A stretch of 64,000 nucleotides of DNA, taken from NCBI RefSeq assembly GCF_023573145.1, contig NZ_CP097635.1:2728001-2792000 (forward strand). Direction: 5' to 3'. Every line of letters starts with the position of its first letter. Within the stretch, counting starts at the first letter, position 1. The notes under the pieces were generated by a model, which had not been told where the DNA came from, searched no databases, and was given only the letters and a program-made list of their open reading frames with translations. This DNA is from Aquincola tertiaricarbonis. GTDB lineage: Bacteria > Pseudomonadota > Gammaproteobacteria > Burkholderiales > Burkholderiaceae_C. Of the stretch, positions 8,434-17,119 are shown one piece after another. The position numbers and the translations under genes are program-made.

Positions 8434-8456
8434 TTTTCGAGAAAGCCTGCCCTGCC

Positions 8457-9437
8457 ATGAAAGCCAGCCGCCTGCTGTCGGTGCTGATGCTGCTGCAAAG
8501 CCGCGGCCGGGCCACCGCGCCCGAGCTGGCCCAGGCGCTGGAGGTGTCCACCCGCACCATCCTGCGGGACATCGACCAGCTGTCGGCCGCGGGCGTGCCG
8601 GTGTGGGGTGAGCGTGGCCGGCTGGGCGGCTTCCAGCTGCGCCCGGGCTGGACCACCCAGCTCACCGGCCTCACCGAGGCCGAGGCCAGCGCGCTGCTGC
8701 TGGCCGGCCTGCCGGGGCCCGCGACCGAGCTGGGGCTGGGCGAGGCGGCGGTGTCGGCCCGGCTCAAGCTGCTGGCCAGCGTGCCGCTGCCGCTGCGCAC
8801 CAGCGCGGCCGAGGTGGCCGGGCGCCTGCACATCGACCCGCACGACTGGTACCGCGCGCCCGATGCGGCGCCCTGGTTGCGCGAGGCCGCCGAGGCAGTG
8901 TGGCGCGGCCGACGGGTGGTCGTGGACTACACCAGCTGGCAGCGCCGCTCGCGCCGCGAGCTGGACCCGCTGGGCCTGGTGCTCAAGGCCGGCAGCTGGT
9001 ACCTGGTGGCCACCACGCCGGGGCAGGGCGAGCCGCGCACCTACCGCCTGGCCAGCGTCGGCACCATGAGCCTGCTGCCGCAGCCGGTGCGTCGGCCGCG
9101 GGGCTTCGACCTGGCGGCCTGGTGGCAGGCCGCGTCGGCGCGCTTCGAGGCGCAGCTGCGGCCGACCGAGGCGCAGGTGCTGGCTTCGCCGCGCGCGCTG
9201 GGCTGGCTGGTGCAGGCGCGGCGCCCGCACACGGTGCTGCCCTCACCACCGGCAGGCGTGCGGCTGCCGCGGGGCTGGCGCTGCGTGAACATGCCGATCG
9301 AATCCATCGACCACGGTGCAAGGCAGGTGCTGGGCCACGGGGCCGAGCTGCGGGTGCTGGGCCCGCCGGCGCTGCGCCGCGCCGTGCTGAGGCTGGCACG
9401 CCAGGTGCTGGCACGGCACGACACCGCAACAGGCTAG
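8457..9437 (+). CDS. YafY-family helix-turn-helix / WYL domain transcriptional regulator
   Basis: A 326-residue regulator. The N-terminal DeoR-type helix-turn-helix is at residues 1-60 (RLLSVLMLLQSRGRATAPELAQALEVSTRTILRDIDQLSAAGVPV), followed by GERGRLGGFQLRPG. The WYL ligand-binding domain is at about 150-215 (VDYTSWQRRSRRELDPLGLVLKAGSWYLVA...TYRLASV), and a C-terminal WCX-like extension completes it. WYL domains often sense nucleotides or small metabolites. It diverges from the DUF1579/NIPSNAP gene, which it probably represses or activates along with itself through the palindrome between them. Confidence 0.9.
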   Translation: MKASRLLSVLMLLQSRGRATAPELAQALEVSTRTILRDIDQLSAAGVPVWGERGRLGGFQLRPGWTTQLTGLTEAEASALLLAGLPGPATELGLGEAAVSARLKLLASVPLPLRTSAAEVAGRLHIDPHDWYRAPDAAPWLREAAEAVWRGRRVVVDYTSWQRRSRRELDPLGLVLKAGSWYLVATTPGQGEPRTYRLASVGTMSLLPQPVRRPRGFDLAAWWQAASARFEAQLRPTEAQVLASPRALGWLVQARRPHTVLPSPPAGVRLPRGWRCVNMPIESIDHGARQVLGHGAELRVLGPPALRRAVLRLARQVLARHDTATG

Positions 9438-9470
9438 GATGGCCTGAACCACACCGCACCGGATCCTGGC

Positions 9471-10025
9471 ATGGGAGAGATCACGCAGTTGTTGACCCGC
9501 GCACGCGAAGGGGACAAGCCCGCGCTGGATGCCATCTTCGAACTGCTGCACCCCGAGCTGCGGCAGATCGCGCACCGGCGGCTGTCGCACCACCGGCGCG
9601 ACGGGCACGTGGACACCACCGCGCTGGTCAACGAGTGCTACCTCAAGCTGGTCAAGCGCGACCAGCTCACGCCGGCCGACCGGGCCCACTTCCTGGCCTA
9701 CGCCGCCACCGTGATGCGGTCCATCATCGTCGACGCTGCCCGCGCCGCACAGGCCGACCGCCGCGGCGGCGATGCCCGGCCGGTGACGCTGGACACCGCG
9801 TTGCTGGCCTCCATTCCCAACCCGGTGGACGAGATCGTGGACGTGCATGCCGCGCTGGAAGAGCTTCGCCAGGTGGATGAGCGCCTGGTGCGGGTGGTGG
9901 AGATGCGCTTTTTCGCCGGCCTGGCGGTCGAGGAGATCGCCCAGGCCCTGGGCGTGACCGACCGCACCGTGCGCCGGGATTGGGCCAAGGCCCGCCTGCT
10001 GCTGGCCCATGCCTTGCGGCACTGA
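9471..10025 (+). CDS. ECF sigma factor of the kinase-linked (TIGR02999-like) group
   Basis: A 184-residue sigma factor beginning MGEITQLLTRAREGDKPALDAIFELLHPELRQIAHRRL, with region 2 at about 15-90 and region 4 at about 125-180 (LVRVVEMRFFAGLAVEEIAQALGVTDRTVRRDWAKARLLLAHAL). This N-terminal pattern and the HxDTTALVNECYLKL block identify the ECF group commonly encoded next to Ser/Thr protein kinases, in which the kinase rather than an anti-sigma factor controls activity. Here a Ser/Thr kinase-TPR gene follows after 153 bp in the same direction, matching that arrangement. Confidence 0.92.
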   Translation: MGEITQLLTRAREGDKPALDAIFELLHPELRQIAHRRLSHHRRDGHVDTTALVNECYLKLVKRDQLTPADRAHFLAYAATVMRSIIVDAARAAQADRRGGDARPVTLDTALLASIPNPVDEIVDVHAALEELRQVDERLVRVVEMRFFAGLAVEEIAQALGVTDRTVRRDWAKARLLLAHALRH

Positions 10026-10166
10026 ACGGCCGGCCGCAAGGCGCGTTGCTGTCCGCTGACAGGCTCATTTCTCGTAAGGCCCGGTAACGACGGTGTCCTG
10101 GCGCACCGACCGAGAGGAGGTCCCGATGCTGGCTGCGCATGTTGACCCACCCCGCGCGCGGGATTC

Positions 10167-10172
10167 AGGAGG
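10167..10172 (+). promoter_or_regulatory. strong ribosome binding site defining a TTG start
   Basis: AGGAGG lies 6 bp upstream of a TTG at 10179. No ATG or GTG in the same frame sits at a comparable distance, so this site fixes the kinase start at a TTG codon. Confidence 0.7.
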
Positions 10173-10178
10173 CGTGCG

Positions 10179-13085
10179 TTGAAGCCCTCGTCCATCGCCG
10201 CGCTGCAGGCTGATTGGCCCGCCGTCAGCGACCTGCTGGATGAAGCCCTGGCGCTGCCACCGATGCGGCGCGAAGCCTGGCTGGATGCGTTGGCCGGCCC
10301 TGAGGCCCGGCACCGCGACACACTGCGGGCGCTGCTGGCCACCCAGGCCGAGATCGAGACCGGCGATTTCCTTGGCGCGTTGCCGCCGTTGCCGGCGACC
10401 GAGGCCACCGCCGGTGCGGTGCCCGGCGCCATCGTCGGCCCCTACCGGCTGGTGTCGCAGATCGGCCGCGGCGGCATGGCCAGCGTGTGGCTGGCCGAGC
10501 GGGTGGACGGCCTTGTCAAGCGCCCGGTGGCGCTCAAGCTGCCCGCGGTGGCCTGGGGCGAGGCCTTCGCAACGCGCCTGGTGCGCGAGCGCGAGATCCT
10601 GGCCGGGCTGGCCCACGAGCACATCGCCCGTCTGTACGACGCCGGCGTGGACGCCCAGGGCCGGCCCTACCTCGCCATGGCCTATGTCGACGGCCAGCCG
10701 ATCGACGCCTACTGCCGCCAGCATCAGCTGCCGCTGAAGGCACGGGTGGCACTGCTGCTGCAGGTGATGGCGGCGGTGGCGCATGCCCACGGCCGGCTGG
10801 TGGTGCACCGCGACCTCAAGCCCAGCAACATCCTGGTGACGGCCGAGGGGCAGGTGTCGTTGCTCGACTTTGGCATCGCCAAGCTGCTGCAGGACGGCGA
10901 GCTGACGCAGGAGACCGCGCTGACCCGCCTGGGCGGCCATGCGCTCACGCCCGACTACGCCAGCCCCGAGCAGATCCGTGGCGAGCCGCTGGGCACCGCC
11001 ACCGACGTGTACAGCCTGGGCATGGTGGCCTACGAGCTGCTGGCCGGCCGGCTGCCTTACCGGCTGCCCCGCGGCGGCTCCGCCGAGCTGCTGCAGGCCA
11101 TCGATCAGGTGCAGCTGCCGCGGGCCAGCCAGGTGGCGGCCGAAGAACCGCAGGGCCGGGCCCATGCCCGCGCCTTGCAGGGCGACCTGGACGCCATCCT
11201 GCACCGCGCGCTCAAGCCGCGGCCGGAGGAGCGCTATGGCTCGGTCGATGCCTTTGCCCAGGACCTGCGGCGCTGGCGCGACGGCGAGCCGGTGCAGGCC
11301 CGGCCCGACAGCCTGGCCTACCGCACCGGCAAGTTCATCGCTCGCCACCGGCTGCAGGTGGGCGCGGGCGCGGTGGCCGTGGTGGCGCTGCTGGCGGGCT
11401 CGGGCGTGGCGCTGTGGCAGGCGCGCGAAGCCCGCGCGCAGGCCGAGCTTGCGCTCACCGAGGCGGCCACCGCGCGCTCGGTGCAGGCCTTTCTTGAATC
11501 GGTGTTCATGACCAACACCGGCCACCAGGACGACCCCGAAGCGGCCCGCCGCACCACCGCCCGTGAACTGCTGGACCGCGGCGCCGCGCGCATCGAGCGT
11601 GAGCTGGCCGACGTGCCCGAGGCCCAGCTGCGCCTGAACCAGACCATGCAGGAGATGTACATCCACATGGGTCTGAACGAGCGTGCCACCGCGCTGCAGC
11701 GGCGCAGCCTGGCCCTGGCCATGCGGCTGCACGGCGCCGACAGTGCCCAGGCCATCGAAGCCCGCACCAGCCTTGGCAAGAGCCTGATCGAGATGAACCA
11801 GCGCGACGAGGGCCGCGAGCAGCTGCTGGCAGCCGAGGCCGCCAGCCAGCGTGTGCCGGGGCTGGACCCCGGACTGCGCATGACCATCGACCAGACGCTG
11901 TCCTTCCTCTTCATCAACGAAGACCCGGTGCGCGCAGCGGACCTCGCGGCACGCGCGGCGCAGGTGGCCCGCCAGCTGCCCCCTTCGCAGGACACCCTCA
12001 ACGCGCTGCAGATGCTGGGTGAAACCAGCTTCAAGCTGGGCCGGCTGCCCGAGGCCGAGGCCGCGCTGCGCGAAGCCGCGGCGCAGATCGAACGCCACCC
12101 CGACCTGGGCGGCGGTGCGCTGCCGGTGGTGCTGGCCACGCTGGGCACCACCCAGGCCAAGCGCGGCCGGCCGCAGGAGGCGCTGGACACCTTGCAGCGG
12201 GCGCAGGCGCAGGCCCGCCACCTGGGCGACCCCTACTCGCAGCACATCGTCGCGCAGAAGCTGATCAGCGCGCACACCGAGAACAGCCAGGCGGCCGAGG
12301 CGCTGGCCCTGGGCACGGCCGAAGTGGCCTGGGCGCGCGGGGCCGGGGCCGACTTCGGCGCCTTGCCGCTGCTGCTGGTGGGCCACCAGGCGCGGGCGCT
12401 GGTGGCGCATGGCGAGCCGGCCGCCGCCCTGGCCCTGCTGCAGGCCTGGCAGGCCCAGGTGGGCGGCTTGCCGCCCGACCTGCAGGTGGGCCTGCTGGCG
12501 GTGCGCGCCGACGCCAGGGTGGCCCTGGGCCGCGCCGCCGAAGCCCGGGCCGACCTGGAGCGGGCGTTGCCACTGGTGGGCGAGCACGCCCCATTCGTGA
12601 TGGGTGAACTGCGCCAGGTGCGGCGCCGCTGGTGGGTGGCGCAAGGCCAGGCGGCGCAGGCGCTGCAGGACTTTCGCGGCGACGCTTTCGTCACCGCGCC
12701 ATCGCCCGGCCCGCTGGTGACGGTGCGGCGCCAGGCCGAAGAAGCCGGCCTGCTGCTGGCCGCCGGCCATGCCAGCCTGGCCGCCGACCTGGCGGCGCAG
12801 GGCCTGGCCGCCGTGGCTGGCCTGCCGGACCGCCGCTTCGTCCGCCAGGCCGAGGCCGACCTGGCCGAGGTGCGTGGCCTGGCCTTGCTGCGGCAGGGCC
12901 AGGTCGCTGGAGCCGTGCCTGCGCTGGCGCAGGCCGTGGCGCTGCGCCGAGACCTGCAGGACCCGCGCAGCCCCGCGTTGGCACGCGGCCTTGCGGCCCT
13001 GGCCGAGGCCCAGGCCGCCAGTGGCCAGCCCGCTGCCGCCGGTGCCACCCGCGCCGCGCCACAACGGCTGCAGGCGCGCCCCTGA
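10179..13085 (+). CDS. Ser/Thr protein kinase with TPR-rich sensor region
   Basis: A 968-residue transmembrane kinase starting at TTG after a perfect AGGAGG. Residues 1-86 are a helical leader; the kinase domain runs from about 87 (GPYRLVSQIGRGGMASVWLAE, ATP loop) through the VALK lysine, the catalytic loop HRDLKPSN near 210-217, DFGIAKLL, and the APE-like TPDYASPEQ. One transmembrane helix lies near 392-412 (LQVGAGAVAVVALLAGSGVALW). The remaining 550 residues are TPR-like helical repeats, presumably extracytoplasmic. The neighbour upstream is a kinase-linked ECF sigma factor, so the kinase probably gates that factor by phosphorylation. The signal it senses is unknown. Confidence 0.93.
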   Translation: MKPSSIAALQADWPAVSDLLDEALALPPMRREAWLDALAGPEARHRDTLRALLATQAEIETGDFLGALPPLPATEATAGAVPGAIVGPYRLVSQIGRGGMASVWLAERVDGLVKRPVALKLPAVAWGEAFATRLVREREILAGLAHEHIARLYDAGVDAQGRPYLAMAYVDGQPIDAYCRQHQLPLKARVALLLQVMAAVAHAHGRLVVHRDLKPSNILVTAEGQVSLLDFGIAKLLQDGELTQETALTRLGGHALTPDYASPEQIRGEPLGTATDVYSLGMVAYELLAGRLPYRLPRGGSAELLQAIDQVQLPRASQVAAEEPQGRAHARALQGDLDAILHRALKPRPEERYGSVDAFAQDLRRWRDGEPVQARPDSLAYRTGKFIARHRLQVGAGAVAVVALLAGSGVALWQAREARAQAELALTEAATARSVQAFLESVFMTNTGHQDDPEAARRTTARELLDRGAARIERELADVPEAQLRLNQTMQEMYIHMGLNERATALQRRSLALAMRLHGADSAQAIEARTSLGKSLIEMNQRDEGREQLLAAEAASQRVPGLDPGLRMTIDQTLSFLFINEDPVRAADLAARAAQVARQLPPSQDTLNALQMLGETSFKLGRLPEAEAALREAAAQIERHPDLGGGALPVVLATLGTTQAKRGRPQEALDTLQRAQAQARHLGDPYSQHIVAQKLISAHTENSQAAEALALGTAEVAWARGAGADFGALPLLLVGHQARALVAHGEPAAALALLQAWQAQVGGLPPDLQVGLLAVRADARVALGRAAEARADLERALPLVGEHAPFVMGELRQVRRRWWVAQGQAAQALQDFRGDAFVTAPSPGPLVTVRRQAEEAGLLLAAGHASLAADLAAQGLAAVAGLPDRRFVRQAEADLAEVRGLALLRQGQVAGAVPALAQAVALRRDLQDPRSPALARGLAALAEAQAASGQPAAAGATRAAPQRLQARP

Positions 13086-13228
13086 CGCAGCCGGGAAGGC
13101 CGCAGGTCGTCCAGCCCCGCCGTCCATCCCTCCCCGGAGGGAGGCCCGGCTTGTCCGCCTGCCGCACCGCCCGCCGTACAGCCAGGACAAGGGGGCGCAT
13201 GCCGCGCCGCCGCCGGGCAGGAGCGGTG

Positions 13229-14029
13229 ATGGACTGGTGGGCCAAGAGCTTGTTGACGATGGCGTCGGTGGCGCTGGTGCTGGCCCTGGCGCGCCGCTGG
13301 GGCGGCAGCGCCGCCGGCATCGTGGCCGGGCTGCCCACCACCACCGCGCCCGCGCTGGGCTGGATGGCGCATGAGCAGGGTGCGCCCTTCGCGGCCCATG
13401 CAGCCGCGGCCACGGTGGCGGCCTGTGCCCTGATGGCGGCTTTTGCGCTGGCCTACGCCCATGCATCGCTGCGCCTGCGGCCGCGGGGCGTGGCCTTGGC
13501 CTGGGGCGCCGCCGCGGCCTTGGCCATGGTGGGTCCGGTGCTGGCCGCCGGCCACCACCTGCTGCCCGCGCTGGGCCTGGCGGGCGTGTGCAGCGTCTTG
13601 GCCTGGCGCGCTTGGCCTCCCTCCTTCGGCGGGGCGCCTGCGCAGGCGGACGCGCCGGCGCGTCCCTGGATCACCACCGCCTTGCCGGCGATCACGGCCG
13701 GCACCCTCAGCCTGGGCCTGGCGGCCGCGGGGCCGGTGATCGGCACCGTCGTGGCCGGGCTGCTGGCCTCGCTGCCAGTGGTCAGCGTGACGGTGGCCCT
13801 GGTTCAACATGCCGACCGCGGCGCGGCCGCGGCCCGCCAGTTCCTGCTGGGCACGGTGGCCGGCCTGTTCGGCCGCATGGCCTTCGGCACGGTGTTCGCC
13901 GCGACGGTGCCGGGCTGCGGCATCGGCACGGCGATGGCGCTCGCCGCCGGGGCTGCGGTGATGGTGAACCTGGCTTGCATGGCGCGGCTGGCGCGCGGGC
14001 CGGCCCTGGAGCGGCTGGCACGCGGCTGA
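13229..14029 (+). CDS. polytopic inner-membrane protein of unknown function
   Basis: A 266-residue hydrophobic protein with about eight to nine predicted membrane segments. They include MASVALVLALA, GIVAGLPTTTAPALGWM, AAATVAACALMAAFALAYA, ALAMVGPVLAAG and the GPVIGTVVAGLLASLPVVSVTVALV block. The start follows an AGGAG at good spacing. The repeated Gly-Leu-Pro-Thr/Ser segments near both ends (AGLPTTTAP; AGLLASLPVVS) hint at two-fold internal symmetry, common in transporters, but no named family is recognised. It stands alone between the kinase and the DUF1851 gene, so context gives no substrate. Confidence 0.75.
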   Translation: MDWWAKSLLTMASVALVLALARRWGGSAAGIVAGLPTTTAPALGWMAHEQGAPFAAHAAAATVAACALMAAFALAYAHASLRLRPRGVALAWGAAAALAMVGPVLAAGHHLLPALGLAGVCSVLAWRAWPPSFGGAPAQADAPARPWITTALPAITAGTLSLGLAAAGPVIGTVVAGLLASLPVVSVTVALVQHADRGAAAARQFLLGTVAGLFGRMAFGTVFAATVPGCGIGTAMALAAGAAVMVNLACMARLARGPALERLARG

Positions 14030-14090
14030 CCTGGGGGTGCAGCGCGGATACTGTGCGGTACCACCCGACGCACGCCGCAGCCCGCCTGTC

Positions 14091-14612
14091 ATGCCCACCT
14101 GGTCGCAGGTCACCTTCGAGCCCACCGACGCTTCGCTGGCCGCGTTGCGTGAAGCCTGGGCCTGGAAGCTGGGCGCCGACTGGCAGCCGCTGCTGTGCTC
14201 CGTGCTGGGCGACGTGTTCATCGAGCTGCCGGCGGGCACCGTCTGGTGGTTGAGCACGGCCACCGGTGCGCTGGAGCAGGTGGCCGACGACCGCAGCGCC
14301 TTCGAGCAACTGCTGGACACCGACCGGGTGCAGGAGTGGTTCCTGCCCGGGCTGGTGGCGGTGCTGCTGCAGCAGGGTCAGCGGCTGCGCCGCGATCAGT
14401 GCTACTCGTACGCGGTGTTCCCGGTGTTCGCCGAAGGCAGCTTTTCGGCCGAGAACATGCATCCCCTGCCGGCTGCCGAGCACTTCAAGCGCAGCGGCCA
14501 GCTGCACCGGCAGATTCAGGCGCTGCCGGATGGGGTGCAGGTGGAGGTCTGCAGGGCACTGGGTGGCAGCGTGCGATGGTCGGGGCCAGCCAGCAACGAC
14601 CGTGCAGGCTGA
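14091..14612 (+). CDS. DUF1851 / T6SS immunity protein Tdi1-like protein
   Basis: A 173-residue soluble protein. The central part (GDVFIELPAGTVWWLSTATGALEQVADDRSAFEQLLDTDRVQEWFLPGLV ... CYSYAVFPVFAEGSF) matches the DUF1851 domain found in Tdi1, the immunity partner of the Agrobacterium T6SS DNase Tde1. It is a stand-alone cytosolic protein without a signal peptide. It lies 438 bp upstream of the first T6SS structural gene, but no Tde1-like toxin is adjacent. An orphan immunity gene against foreign toxins is therefore one reading. DUF1851 proteins also occur outside T6SS, so the role is inferred. Confidence 0.7.
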   Translation: MPTWSQVTFEPTDASLAALREAWAWKLGADWQPLLCSVLGDVFIELPAGTVWWLSTATGALEQVADDRSAFEQLLDTDRVQEWFLPGLVAVLLQQGQRLRRDQCYSYAVFPVFAEGSFSAENMHPLPAAEHFKRSGQLHRQIQALPDGVQVEVCRALGGSVRWSGPASNDRAG

Positions 14613-15050
14613 GTCTGAAGTCGCCGACACCGCGCGCCCGACAAAGAGCTTCGAGCTGGCCGGTTGTTGGTAAGACCTGCTTCACCTTGCACTAAGTGCT
14701 GAATTGACTTCAGCTTGAACGTCAAGATTTGCTGTGCCATCTCGATCTCGGTTGCATAGGCTATCTCCCTAGGCAATAAGCCCTGCAACGACGGCGGCGC
14801 CGTTGCTGCCAAAGCCTCCGGTGGGGCGCCCCACGCCCGGCCGTTGACGCCATCCGAACACCAGCCATGACGTGACTCGCAGCTGGTGTGGGTCCTTGTT
14901 CATCAAGGGCCTGCGTCCCTTCGATCTCTGAAGTCGCCACCCGCAGTTTTTACCTGAACGCCGACATGGGTTCGCCCTGTCTGCGGGCATTTCTCCGTGC
15001 CGATGTGGTGATCGGCTCTACCTCAACCCCACCTTCGCAGAAAGACAAGC
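14613..15050. other. 438-bp intergenic region upstream of the T6SS operon
   Basis: No convincing gene is seen on either strand. Base composition is visibly less GC-rich than the flanks. This is the only space for the main T6SS promoter. It contains TTGAC...GTCAA arms at about 14704-14725 (a possible operator) and a 12-bp perfect direct repeat (14614-14625 and 14927-14938). No clean sigma-54 -24/-12 pair was found, and the sigma-70 candidates are weak. Confidence 0.4.
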
Positions 15051-15563
15051 ATGAGCGCCAACAGCAGCCAGAAGTTCATTGCACGCAATCGCGCACCGCG
15101 TGTGCAGATCGAATACGACGTCGAGGTCTACGGCAGCGAAAAGAAGGTCGAGCTGCCCTTCGTGATGGGTGTCCTGGCCGATCTCTCGGGCAAGCCCGTG
15201 GCGCCGCTGCCGGAAGTCACCGAGCGCAAGTTCCTGGAGATCGACGTCGACAACTTCGACGAGCGCATGAAGGCCATCGCCCCGCGTGTGGCCTTCAGCG
15301 TGCCCAACACCCTGACGGGCGAAGGACACGTGATGGTCGACATCACCTTCGAAAGCATGGACGACTTCTCGCCCGCTGCCGTCGCCCGCAAGGTGGACGC
15401 CCTGCGCCAGCTGCTGGACGCACGCACCGAGCTGGCCAACCTGCAGACCTACATGGACGGCAAGGCCGGCGCCGAGGACCTCGTGCGCAAGCTGCTGGCC
15501 GATCCCGCGCTGATGAAAACGCTGGCAGCGGCACCGAAGCCTGAAGCCGCTGCCCAGGCCTGA
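15051..15563 (+). CDS. tssB: T6SS contractile sheath small subunit TssB
   Basis: A 170-residue protein with the VipA/TssB signature from the N-terminus (SSQKFIARNRAPRVQIEYDVEVYGSEKKVELPFVMGVLADLSG) through ERKFLEIDVDNFDERMKAIAPRVAF and the C-terminal LRQLLDARTELANLQTYMDGK. It polymerises with TssC into the contractile sheath that drives the Hcp tube. It is the first gene of the T6SS operon and lies 27 bp before tssC with matching orientation. Confidence 0.97.
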   Translation: MSANSSQKFIARNRAPRVQIEYDVEVYGSEKKVELPFVMGVLADLSGKPVAPLPEVTERKFLEIDVDNFDERMKAIAPRVAFSVPNTLTGEGHVMVDITFESMDDFSPAAVARKVDALRQLLDARTELANLQTYMDGKAGAEDLVRKLLADPALMKTLAAAPKPEAAAQA

Positions 15564-15590
15564 ACCCCTTCTACTTCCAGGGAGCGATCC

Positions 15591-17084
15591 ATGTCCAATG
15601 CCGAACTGCTCGAAGAACCCAGCGTACAAGCCGGCAAGCCCAGCCTGTTTGCGCAACTGCTGGACCGTGAGTTCAAGCCCAAGGGCGACGAACAGCGCGA
15701 GGCGGTGGAATCCGCCGTCCGCACGCTGGCCCAGCAGGCGCTGAGCAACACCGTCACCATGAGCGACGATGCCTACGCCAGCATCGAAGCCATCATCGCG
15801 GAGATCGACGCCAAGCTCAGCGAGCAGATCAATCTCATCCTGCACCACGACGACTTCCAGAGCGTGGAGTCGGTCTGGCGCGGGCTCGATCACCTGGTCT
15901 CCAACACCGAGACCGACGAGATGCTGAAGATCCGCTTCATGGACATCAGCAAGTCCGAGCTGCGCCGCACCATGCGCCGCTACAAGGGCCTGGCCTGGGA
16001 CCAGAGCCCATTGTTCAAGCGCCTGTACGAAGAAGAGTACGGGCAACTCGGCGGAGAGCCCTATGGCTGCCTGGTGGCCGACTACTACTTCGACCACACG
16101 CCCCCCGACATCGAGCTGCTGGGCTCGATGGCCAAGATCGCGGCCGCGGCGCACGCACCGTTCATCGCCGGCGCGGCGCCGAGCAACCTGCAGATGGACT
16201 CCTGGCAGGAACTGGCCAATCCGCGTGACCTGGCCAAGATCACCGGCAACCTGGAACACGCCGCCTGGAACTCCCTGCGCGAGACCGAGGATGCCCGCTA
16301 CATCGGCCTGGCCATGCCGCGGTTCCTGGCGCGGCTGCCGTATGGGGCCAAGACCAACCCGGTGGACGAGTTCAACTTCGAGGAAGACACCCAGGGCGCC
16401 GACCACAAGAACTACGTGTGGAACAACGCGGCCTATGCCATGGCGGTGAACATCAACCGCAGCTTCAAGCTCTACGGCTGGTGCACCATGATCCGCGGTG
16501 TCGAGTCCGGCGGCACGGTCGAGAACCTGCCTTGCCACACCTTCCCGACGGACGATGGCGGCTTCGACATGAAGTGCCCGACCGAGATCGCCATCTCCGA
16601 CCGCCGGGAGGCGGAACTGGCCAAGGCCGGCTTCGTGCCGCTGGTGCACCGCAAGGGCACCGACCACGCCACCTTCATCGGTGCGCAGTCGCTGCAAAAG
16701 GCGCAGGAGTACACCGACCCCGACGCCACGGCCAACGCCAACCTCTCGGCCCGGCTGCCTTACCTGTTCGCCAGCACGCGCTTCGCGCACTACCTCAAGG
16801 CCATCGTGCGCGACAAGCTGGGCGCGTTCAAGGAGCGCGACGAAATGCAGCGCTGGCTCAACGAATGGATCATGAATTACGTGGATGCCGACCCGGCTAA
16901 CTCCAGCCAGGAAACCAAGGCACGCCGGCCTTTGGCCGCTGCCGAGGTGGTGGTCGAAGACATCGAAGGCAATCCCGGCTTCTACAGCGCCAAGTTCTTC
17001 CTGCGGCCGCACTTCCAGCTCGAAGGCCTGACGGTCAGCCTGCGCCTCGTGGCCAAGCTGCCCTCGGTCAAGGCCGCAGCCTGA
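15591..17084 (+). CDS. tssC: T6SS contractile sheath large subunit TssC
   Basis: A 497-residue protein with canonical VipB/TssC blocks: IDAKLSEQINLILHHDDFQSVESVWRGL, FKRLYEEEYGQLGGEPYGCLVADYYFDH, AHAPFIAGAAPSNL, RFLARLPYG and the C-terminal PGFYSAKFFLRPHFQLEGLTVSLRLVAKLP. It partners TssB in the sheath. A GGGAGCG ribosome binding site precedes the ATG. Length is typical of the family and no disruption is seen. Confidence 0.97.
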   Translation: MSNAELLEEPSVQAGKPSLFAQLLDREFKPKGDEQREAVESAVRTLAQQALSNTVTMSDDAYASIEAIIAEIDAKLSEQINLILHHDDFQSVESVWRGLDHLVSNTETDEMLKIRFMDISKSELRRTMRRYKGLAWDQSPLFKRLYEEEYGQLGGEPYGCLVADYYFDHTPPDIELLGSMAKIAAAAHAPFIAGAAPSNLQMDSWQELANPRDLAKITGNLEHAAWNSLRETEDARYIGLAMPRFLARLPYGAKTNPVDEFNFEEDTQGADHKNYVWNNAAYAMAVNINRSFKLYGWCTMIRGVESGGTVENLPCHTFPTDDGGFDMKCPTEIAISDRREAELAKAGFVPLVHRKGTDHATFIGAQSLQKAQEYTDPDATANANLSARLPYLFASTRFAHYLKAIVRDKLGAFKERDEMQRWLNEWIMNYVDADPANSSQETKARRPLAAAEVVVEDIEGNPGFYSAKFFLRPHFQLEGLTVSLRLVAKLPSVKAAA

Positions 17085-17119
17085 GCCTCGTTCCCCACCC
17101 TTCATAGGAGCCAATCACC

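Noticed and set aside
10030..10178. An ECF-type promoter (GGTAACGACGGTGTC region) between the sigma factor and kinase genes.
   Set aside because: The target consensus of this sigma group is not known to me well enough, and the spacing of the two half-sites is too short for a promoter.
14660..14690. Possible sigma-54 promoter (TGGTAAGACCTGC) before the T6SS operon.
   Set aside because: The GG and GC elements are 10 bp apart, not 12, so it cannot act as a -24/-12 promoter.
14614..14938. A 12-bp direct repeat (TCTGAAGTCGCC) flanks about 300 bp upstream of the T6SS operon, like target-site duplication of a mobile element.
   Set aside because: There is no transposase, no terminal inverted repeat and no other insertion feature, and the match is short enough to arise by chance.
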